Notes under the pieces: generated by a model
Database searches by the model: none
The model's input: the letters and a program-made list of their open reading frames with translations, nothing else
Told to the model about the DNA's origin: nothing
In this document: positions 58,146-64,000 of the stretch, piece by piece
Layout: every line of letters begins with the position of its first letter
Numbering within the stretch: the stretch's first letter is position 1
Assembly (NCBI GenBank): GCA_002083405.1
Contig: LVWT01000022.1
Span: forward strand, 100,678 to 164,677
Length of the DNA: 64,000 nt
Source of the DNA: Nitrospira sp. SG-bin2
GTDB taxonomy: Bacteria; Nitrospirota; Nitrospiria; Nitrospirales; Nitrospiraceae
Direction: 5' to 3'
Position numbers and translations under genes: made by a program

Positions 58146-59237
58146 ATGCGGGGTCCCATGGGAAACCGGTTTGTCCCAGTCATGGTGTTTGTTCTTGCTT
58201 CTGGTGCGGCCTATTCCGTCTTCCCGCTGCAGTCTTGGTCCGCTTCCGTTGCCTCCCCGGCGAACCGCAAAGATGAAGCCCTGTCTCATATCGAACGGGG
58301 AGAAACCTTATTGCGCCAAGGCGACCTGAAGGGGGCTGCTGATGCCGCAAGAAGGGCAGTGGAGTCGAATCCCTCGTCGGCAGAGGGGCATTATCTTCTC
58401 GGAAGGCTTCATCTTAAAGACCGCAAGCTGGAGAAGGCTGCGGAAGCGTTTTCACGATCACTCAATATTCGGCCAGCTTCCCCGGACGTGTTGAACGATT
58501 TAGCCGGCCTGTATGTGCTGCAAGGCAAACCGGCTGAAGCTGAACAGGCACTGATCCGTGCGGTCGCCGCTCATCCTGCACACATCGAGTCCTATCTCAG
58601 CTTGGCGAAGCTGTATGAACGTCGGCGAGACGTCGCCGCTGCAAAGAAAACCTATGCAAGGGTTTTGGCCGTCGAGCCGACTCACGCCGATGCATTGTTC
58701 GGTCTCGCCACGCTCTGTGACAATCAAGGAGAATACCAAGAGGCGCGTGAGGCCGTGCGTCGTCTCACCAAGGCGCATCCCGCACATGCCGATGCCTGGT
58801 ATCTGAACGGGCAGATTGCCGAGAAGAACGGCGATTTGGATGAAGCCGCGTCTGCCTATCAACGCGCGATTGCCGCTAAGCCTGACCTCGTGGATGCCCA
58901 TTTTAATTTGGGGTTTATCTATCGAAGCCGGAACCGGCCGGATGAGGCGGAGCGGGAATTTCTTGAGGTATTGCGCTATCGCCCGGAGTATGCCGAAGCG
59001 CACCTGAACCTGGGCAGCATCTATACCGGCATGAACAGGTTGGAGGAGGCGGAACGAGCCTATGAGAAAACGGTAGCGCTGAAGCCTGACCATGCCGAGG
59101 CTCGCTACAGCCTGGGTGTATTCTACGAACTCCATCGAAAGGACATGCCGCGTGCGCTCGCACAGTATCGGAAATATCAGGAGTTGGGCGGGCGTGACGA
59201 TCGGGTTGAGCGGATCCTCGGGGCGGGGCTTCCGTAG
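58146..59237 (+). CDS. Secreted or membrane-anchored tetratricopeptide-repeat protein
   Basis: 363 aa; ATG 58158 is an alternative start. N-terminal hydrophobic signal or anchor (about 8-35). Then eight or nine TPR units of 34 residues with the W/L-x2-L-G-Y...A-x3-A-P pattern, for example ERGETLLRQGDLKGAADAAR, DLAGLYVLQGKPAEAEQALI, LAKLYERRRDVAAAKKTYA and NLGSIYTGMNRLEEAERAYE. A protein-protein interaction scaffold in the envelope; the partner is unknown. Divergent from the gntR gene. Confidence 0.88.
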   Translation: MRGPMGNRFVPVMVFVLASGAAYSVFPLQSWSASVASPANRKDEALSHIERGETLLRQGDLKGAADAARRAVESNPSSAEGHYLLGRLHLKDRKLEKAAEAFSRSLNIRPASPDVLNDLAGLYVLQGKPAEAEQALIRAVAAHPAHIESYLSLAKLYERRRDVAAAKKTYARVLAVEPTHADALFGLATLCDNQGEYQEAREAVRRLTKAHPAHADAWYLNGQIAEKNGDLDEAASAYQRAIAAKPDLVDAHFNLGFIYRSRNRPDEAEREFLEVLRYRPEYAEAHLNLGSIYTGMNRLEEAERAYEKTVALKPDHAEARYSLGVFYELHRKDMPRALAQYRKYQELGGRDDRVERILGAGLP

Positions 59238-59333
59238 TGAGCGAGACAGGCGAGAAGGGCGTGATCGGCGGGAAATGTAGAATGGGTGGAAATCTGGAAG
59301 GTGAGCGACTCGCGCTTGCCTCGCCGTTCGCGC

Positions 59334-59879
59334 TCACCAGTACGGCCAGGGTCTCCAATATGGAGACCAGTAGGGGCCCCAATAGGGGCTGGGCCCCATG
59401 TACGGTCGAAAGCGGGGCGGCCCGTCTTCATCATCCTTCGGCCACACGCGTACGTTCTTGATATCCACGACTGGGTAGGTGTATTCCGTTTCGTCGAGCG
59501 GCAGGGTCATCGATCCGGCGACTTCTCCGGTGATGGTCACAAATGTGCCGAAGGGGAGGGTGGCGGGGTCGAGGAACTCTCGCTTGATAGCGACGAAACG
59601 ACCTTGAGACTTGCTCAAATCGAGCGTTGGCTTGAGGGAGGACAACAGAGGGAGCTGAAGAATTTCGATTTTGGTGCCGTCTTTCAGCCGCTTCGCGCTT
59701 AAGACTTTGCCTCCAAATGTGACAGCTTGCCCCTTATATATCTCAGTCGATGCTTTCAATTGTGCATAGGTGATCCGGGGCGTACCTGATGGATTGGACT
59801 CCAGAGAGTCGTCGAGTGATGCGCACCCGGATACGAGCAGCAGCGTGGATAATATGAAAAGCCAGTGTTGCCGTCTCAT
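59334..59879 (-). CDS. Slp-family outer-membrane lipoprotein with aromatic tail
   Basis: 181 aa from the ATG at 59879. Lipoprotein signal with lipobox LLLVSGC (Cys about 19). The central domain matches the Slp family (YAQLKASTEIYKGQAVTFGGKVLS, GTFVTITGEVAGSMTLPLDETEYTYPVVDIKNVRVWP). The tail is unusual: YWGPYWSPYWRPWPYW, five Tyr-Trp pairs at two- or three-residue intervals with Pro. In Slp/YedD-like proteins of E. coli the gene is induced by starvation and stationary phase. Divergent from the DsbA-like gene. Confidence 0.85.
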   Translation of the reverse strand: MRRQHWLFILSTLLLVSGCASLDDSLESNPSGTPRITYAQLKASTEIYKGQAVTFGGKVLSAKRLKDGTKIEILQLPLLSSLKPTLDLSKSQGRFVAIKREFLDPATLPFGTFVTITGEVAGSMTLPLDETEYTYPVVDIKNVRVWPKDDEDGPPRFRPYMGPSPYWGPYWSPYWRPWPYW

Positions 59880-59960
59880 GGCACGAGTATAACAGAGGGC
59901 CGGAACACTCTCTATTCGATATAATAGGGGGCGGGCCACAATTTCTGAAAGGAGCGTGCG

Positions 59961-60617
59961 ATGAATCGTCGATGGAGTTCGGTGTGGAATGTGGCGGTTT
60001 TCGTCATGGGGGCGGCGGTGCTGCTGAACGAGCCGTTCAGCGCACTGGCGGCAAGTCCTGAGTTGAAGGGCACGTTCGAGCTGCTGAAGGACGAGCCGTC
60101 GACCCATCAGCGAGGCAAGGTGAAGATCATCGAGTTCGCGGACTTTTACTGTCCGCACTGCCACCATTTCGATGAAACGGGACTCCCGCTACTTGTCAAA
60201 GAGTTCGGCAGCAAGATCGAGGTGACGATGGTCGGATATCCTGTGATTCGAGGAAAGCTCCCGACGGCGTTTGATATGTATGAGCAGGCCAAAGCGATGG
60301 GTAAGGGCAATGAAATGAAAACCGTGCTGTTTCGCACGATCCATAAGGATAAATTCGACGGCGTGTTGGATCGCTCGATTCGCTCGCTATTGATCAGGGA
60401 GGTTGGCTTGGATGTCGCTGCATTCGAGGCTGGACTGGAAAGCGGCAAGCCGGCGAGGGCATTTGAGGATGGGCGGCGATGGGGCGAACGGATCAAGGTT
60501 TCTTCTACCCCCTCGCTCTTGCTCGATGGGAACATCAAAATCGACGGCGCGAACATGACGCCTGAGAATGCCATCACAGTCATTCGGAGCATCCTTGAAG
60601 CGGATGCAAAGAAATGA
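59961..60617 (+). CDS. DsbA-family thiol-disulfide oxidoreductase
   Basis: 218 aa. AAAGGAG lies nine bases before the ATG. Signal peptide about 1-31 (ending FSALAA). Thioredoxin fold with active site CPHC in EFADFYCPHCHHFDE, the alpha-helical insert typical of DsbA, and cis-Pro in KVSSTPSLLLDG. Probably oxidises or isomerises cysteines in periplasmic proteins. Next to a sigma factor and metal ATPase gene, a stress link is possible (inference). Confidence 0.92.
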   Translation: MNRRWSSVWNVAVFVMGAAVLLNEPFSALAASPELKGTFELLKDEPSTHQRGKVKIIEFADFYCPHCHHFDETGLPLLVKEFGSKIEVTMVGYPVIRGKLPTAFDMYEQAKAMGKGNEMKTVLFRTIHKDKFDGVLDRSIRSLLIREVGLDVAAFEAGLESGKPARAFEDGRRWGERIKVSSTPSLLLDGNIKIDGANMTPENAITVIRSILEADAKK

Positions 60618-60633
60618 TTGGTGACGAACCGTG

Positions 60634-61192
60634 ATGGATGAGGGAAGAACGAGCGGGATCCTTCAGCGGCTTCTTGAGAACGAGTCCGCCTTCAGGCAGT
60701 TTGTCCGCCGTCGAGTCGGCGACGAGGTCGTCGCCGAGGATATTCTTCAGCAAAGCCTGATTCGAGCTGTTGAGCGGCACCATTCACTACGGAATGATGA
60801 AAGTGCCGTAGCGTGGTTCTACCGCATCCTTCGCCATGCGCTGGTTGACTACTACCGATCTCGGGGGGGCGGAAGTTCGTCGTAACGAGGCGTTTCTCCA
60901 AGAATTGACCGTTTCAGGGAGCCTTCTGGAGCCTCCACTCGATGAGGCGAAGGAGACCGTGTGTGCCTGCCTTTATCGGCTCCTTCCAGGCCTCCGTGGG
61001 AACTATGCGGACCTCATCAAACGAATCGATCTCGACGGCGAATCGCCGGCACAGGTCGCGAAAGAGCTAAAGATTTCTCAGAATAACCTCACCGTTCGCT
61101 TGCACAGGGCTCGCCAATCCTTACGAGCCTCTCTTGAAGGTGCTTGTGGGATCTGTAGCAAACATGGCTGCCTCAACTGCACCTGTGGATAG
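60634..61192 (+). pseudogene. ECF-type RNA polymerase sigma factor with Cys-rich tail, split by a frameshift at G7
   Basis: Two overlapping frames make one protein. The first (60634-60885) has the sigma-70 region 2 (FRQFVRRRVGDEVVAEDILQQSLIRAV, AWFYRILRHALVDYYRSR). It then runs into GGSSS and a stop. The second, +1, frame has the rest (EVRRNEAFLQ..., region 4 LDGESPAQVAKELKISQNNLTVRLHRARQSLR) to 61192. The switch falls in a run of seven G at 60863-60869; six G would restore one frame of about 185 codons. The C-terminus CGICSKHGCLNCTCG is a Cys/His-rich metal-binding-like tail. It may be a sequencing error, phase variation or slippage. The copper ATPase gene lies 170 bases downstream. Confidence 0.75.
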
Positions 61193-61362
61193 CCATCCTA
61201 TCCGCTTACGCATCTTCCATCACTTCCACCCGGTTTGTTGAGCGTTTACAAGGCGTTCGTCCCGTCCATCATCCTCTCTGTAATATTTGGCGGACTGTTC
61301 CGTCTTAAATTCTGAACGCGACATCGAGTGACTATACCGGATAAAATGAAAGGAGTTGGACC

Positions 61363-64000
61363 ATGATTACTGGATCATCGAACGGCTGTTGCGGGAAGCC
61401 GCATGCAGGAGGTGACCGCATGAGCGAGAACATCCCAGGCACCCATGCTCCTACGCACCCTCACGCTAAGTCTGAGATCGACCCTGTATGTGGCATGACC
61501 GTCGATCCCGCCGAGGCGGCGGGTCGCCATGATCATAATGGCACAACCTACTATTTTTGCGGGACGTCCTGCCTCGAACGATTTCGCGCTGACCCTGAGC
61601 GTGTGCTGGGCAAAAAGCCGCTTACGCTTGTCACGATGCCCAATCCACGGAAGCCGCTGCCGATGATGCAGCCAGTCGGGCAGGGTAAGATCGATCCCGT
61701 GTGCGGCATGACGGTGCAGCCTGCCACGGCGGCTGGTTCATACAAATATCGGGAGCAGAATTATTATTTTTGTGCTACCCGGTGTCTCGAAAAGTTCCGT
61801 GCCGATCCGGATTACTATGTGATCCCGCCGGAGCAGCGAACTCCGAAACCGTTGCCCGCTCCAACCAGCGGCAATGTGCAGTATGTCTGCCCGATGGACC
61901 CTGAGGTTTCGGAATCAAGACCCGGCGCGTGTCCCATCTGTGGAATGGCGTTGGAGCCGGCAGATGTGACCGTTCAGCCGACCCGTACCGAATATACCTG
62001 TCCCATGCATCCGGAGATCGTGCAATCAGCGCCGGGCCTGTGCCCGATTTGTGGAATGGCATTGGAAGCGCGCACGGTGACGGTGGAGGAAGTCAATCCG
62101 GAGCTGGTGGATATGACGCGCCGGTTCTGGCAGAGCGTGGTCCTCGGTTCACCCATTCTCGCGCTGATGATTTCCGATATGCTGCCGGGCCATCCATTGC
62201 AGCAACTTGTTTCCGGAAAAATCCTGGTGTGGTTTCAGTTCCTGCTGGCGACGCCGGTGGTGCTCTGGATCGGCAGGCCGCTGTTCGAACGTGCGTGGAC
62301 ATCGGTCGTCAATCGCCACCTGAATATGTTTACTCTGATCGGGCTCGGCACCGGTGCGGCCTATCTCTACAGTGTCGCCGCCACTTTCATGCCTGACCTG
62401 TTCCCTGACTCATTTCGTGTCCACGGGGGAGAACTTGCGGTCTACTTTGAGCCAGCGGTCGTCATCATCGCCCTGGTCTTGTTGGGGCAGGTGTTGGAAC
62501 TGCAGGCGCGCAGCCGGACCAGCAGTGCGCTCAAGGCGTTGTTGGGGCTTGCCCCGAAAACGGCCCGCATTGTCCGAAGCGACGCCCGTGAAGAAGATAT
62601 TCCGTTGGAGCAGGTTCAGGTGGGCGATCGGTTGCGCGTGCGACCGGGAGAGAAAATTCCCGTTGATGGCATTGTCCTGGAAGGGGCGAGCGCCGTCGAT
62701 GAATCGATGGTGACCGGCGAGTCGATCCCGGTGGAGAAGCAGCCGGGCCAGAAGGTGGTGGGAGCGACCGTCAACGGAACAGGCAGTTTCGTGATGCGCG
62801 CCGAGCGAGTCGGCCGGGAAACATTGCTGTCACAAATCGTCCGCATGGTCAGTGAGGCGCAACGCACCCGGGCGCCGATTCAGCGGCTGGCCGATGTCGT
62901 GGCCGCCTATTTCGTGCCGATCGTGATGCTCGTGGCAGCTGTCACCTTCGTCCTATGGGCGATTTATGGCCCCGAGCCTCGGATGGCCTATGCGCTTTTA
63001 AATGCCGTGGCGGTGTTGATCATCGCGTGCCCCTGTGCGCTGGGGCTTGCGACTCCCATGTCGATCATGGTTGGGATCGGCCGCGGTGCGACGGCGGGGG
63101 TACTCATCCGCAATGCCGAGGCCCTCGAGACCTTGGCTAAGGTGGACATTCTCGTTGTGGACAAGACCGGCACACTTACGGAAGGCAAACCCCGCTTGAT
63201 GACGGTAGTTCCCTTGCCGGACTTCAGTGAAGCCCAACTGCTTCGGCTTGCCGGGAGTCTCGAACAAAACAGCGAGCATCCCTTGGCGGCGGCCATTGTG
63301 TCTGGTGCCCGAGAGAAGAACCTCGTCCTCTCCAAGGCCCAGGCTTTTCGGTCGGTCACAGGCAAGGGAGTCACAGGCACGGTTGAAGGTCGGGTGGTGG
63401 CCGTGGGTACTCGGTTGTTTCTCGACGAACTGCGCGTCGAGACTTCGGCGTTGTTGGTTCAGGCCGACCCCTTGAGGCATGAGGGGCAGACCGTGATGTT
63501 CGCGGCGATCGACGGCAAGCCGGCAGGGTTGCTGGGGGTGGCCGATCCCGTCAAGTCATCCACCCCGGAGGCCATCGATCTGTTACACCGTGAAGGCCTG
63601 CGTCTGGTGATGCTCACCGGCGACAACCGGACAACTGCCGAGGCGGTGGCGCGCCGACTCCAAATCGACGAAGTTCAGGCCGACGTCTTGCCTGAGCAGA
63701 AGATGGCGGTTATTAAACGGTTCCAATCAGAAGGGTATATCGTCGCCATGGCGGGAGACGGGATCAACGATGCGCCGGCCCTGGCGCAGGCGCAGGTGGG
63801 GATTGCGATGGGGACAGGAGCGGATGTGGCGATGGAAAGCGCGGGCGTCACGCTGGTCAAGGGAGATCTCCGAGCCATTGTGCGGGCGCGTCGTCTGAGC
63901 CACGCGACCATGCGGAACATCCGGCAGAATCTGTTCTTCGCCTTCGCCTACAACACACTCGGGGTTCCCATTGCCGCCGGTATTCTCTATCCGTTCGTCG
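61363..64000 (+). CDS. Copper/silver-translocating P1B-type ATPase (3' end outside window)
   Basis: At least 879 aa; ATG follows AAAGGAG. No stop to the window edge. Order: a Cys/His-rich start (NGCCGKPHAGG), two YHS domains (DPVCGMTV...YYFCGTSCLERF and DPVCGMTV...YYFCATRCLEKF), two heavy-metal-binding modules (CPMDPEV...CPICGMALE and CPMHPEI...CPICGMALE), then membrane helices. P-type motifs: TGES (actuator, VTGESIPVEK), CPC in IIACPCALGLATP (metal-binding helix), DKTGTLT (phospho-Asp), HP in SEHPLAAAI and GDGINDAPAL. CPC indicates Cu+/Ag+ export. The upstream sigma factor gene may control it (inference). Confidence 0.95.
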   Translation, partial: MITGSSNGCCGKPHAGGDRMSENIPGTHAPTHPHAKSEIDPVCGMTVDPAEAAGRHDHNGTTYYFCGTSCLERFRADPERVLGKKPLTLVTMPNPRKPLPMMQPVGQGKIDPVCGMTVQPATAAGSYKYREQNYYFCATRCLEKFRADPDYYVIPPEQRTPKPLPAPTSGNVQYVCPMDPEVSESRPGACPICGMALEPADVTVQPTRTEYTCPMHPEIVQSAPGLCPICGMALEARTVTVEEVNPELVDMTRRFWQSVVLGSPILALMISDMLPGHPLQQLVSGKILVWFQFLLATPVVLWIGRPLFERAWTSVVNRHLNMFTLIGLGTGAAYLYSVAATFMPDLFPDSFRVHGGELAVYFEPAVVIIALVLLGQVLELQARSRTSSALKALLGLAPKTARIVRSDAREEDIPLEQVQVGDRLRVRPGEKIPVDGIVLEGASAVDESMVTGESIPVEKQPGQKVVGATVNGTGSFVMRAERVGRETLLSQIVRMVSEAQRTRAPIQRLADVVAAYFVPIVMLVAAVTFVLWAIYGPEPRMAYALLNAVAVLIIACPCALGLATPMSIMVGIGRGATAGVLIRNAEALETLAKVDILVVDKTGTLTEGKPRLMTVVPLPDFSEAQLLRLAGSLEQNSEHPLAAAIVSGAREKNLVLSKAQAFRSVTGKGVTGTVEGRVVAVGTRLFLDELRVETSALLVQADPLRHEGQTVMFAAIDGKPAGLLGVADPVKSSTPEAIDLLHREGLRLVMLTGDNRTTAEAVARRLQIDEVQADVLPEQKMAVIKRFQSEGYIVAMAGDGINDAPALAQAQVGIAMGTGADVAMESAGVTLVKGDLRAIVRARRLSHATMRNIRQNLFFAFAYNTLGVPIAAGILYPFV

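Noticed and set aside
58146..58183. GntR regulator starting at 58183
   Set aside because: The extended frame crosses the promoter region with the candidate operator and lacks homology-like sequence; the ATG at 57859 begins the winged-helix protein.
1..64000. CRISPR array or tRNA/rRNA genes
   Set aside because: No regularly spaced repeat-spacer pattern and no cloverleaf or rRNA-like stretch was found by reading; repeats seen are isolated palindromes.

Overview
The window reads as a stretch of chromosome from a GC-rich Gram-negative bacterium, most likely a Nitrospira-type nitrifier (phylum Nitrospirota). This is inference: there is no rRNA gene here. It rests on a complete complex I operon with fused nuoCD, an acyl-homoserine-lactone (AHL) system, many outer-membrane and periplasmic genes, and palindromic intergenic elements of a kind I associate with Nitrospira genomes. 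I saw no tRNA or rRNA gene, CRISPR array, transposase, prophage or origin.

Layout. 1-6.7 kb is signalling: the tail of a hybrid histidine kinase, a YqhA-like membrane protein, an orphan receiver/HisKA protein, a NarL/NarX-type pair, and a LuxI/LuxR pair with a perfect lux-box palindrome upstream of luxI. 6.8-17.1 kb is mixed housekeeping: a FadL porin, uvrC, a dapF-like gene lacking both catalytic cysteines, a VOC enzyme, a GNAT acetyltransferase, a polysaccharide deacetylase, a site-2 protease, an unrecognised membrane protein and YihY. 17.1-32.4 kb is the nuo operon (A-B-CD-E-F-G-H-I-J-K-L-M-N, minus strand), preceded by an NDUFAF7/DUF185 methyltransferase, the family that assists complex I assembly in mitochondria. 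A lone receiver protein and secA follow to 37.5 kb.

37.6-43.6 kb is a plus-strand periplasm/envelope cluster that I cannot match to a described system. It holds three small secreted His-rich proteins with a C-x-W-x-C motif, two paralogous outer-membrane barrels, a TlpA-type thioredoxin and a beta-propeller lipoprotein. A heparinase II/III-like gene follows.

45.5-57.9 kb is the most interesting block, a minus-strand catabolic cluster. It has a BMP-family ABC importer, two isochorismatase-fold amidohydrolases (one matching biuret hydrolase in its catalytic triad), a stand-alone allophanate-hydrolase C-domain protein, carbamate kinase, FdrA/DUF1116/DUF2877 (AllF/AllG/AllH, the oxamate carbamoyltransferase type) and a GntR regulator with two matching candidate operators. 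I infer uptake of a ureide (biuret, triuret or an oxalurate-like compound), amide hydrolysis to ammonia, phosphorolysis to carbamoyl phosphate, and ATP formation by carbamate kinase. No allophanate-hydrolase amidase domain or urease gene lies in the window.

58.1-64 kb holds a TPR protein, an Slp-type lipoprotein, a DsbA-type thioredoxin, an extracytoplasmic-function (ECF) sigma factor with a Cys-rich tail split by a frameshift at a G7 run, and the first 2.6 kb of a copper/silver P1B-ATPase. Intergenic palindromic repeats occur throughout; several run into the ends of neighbouring genes.
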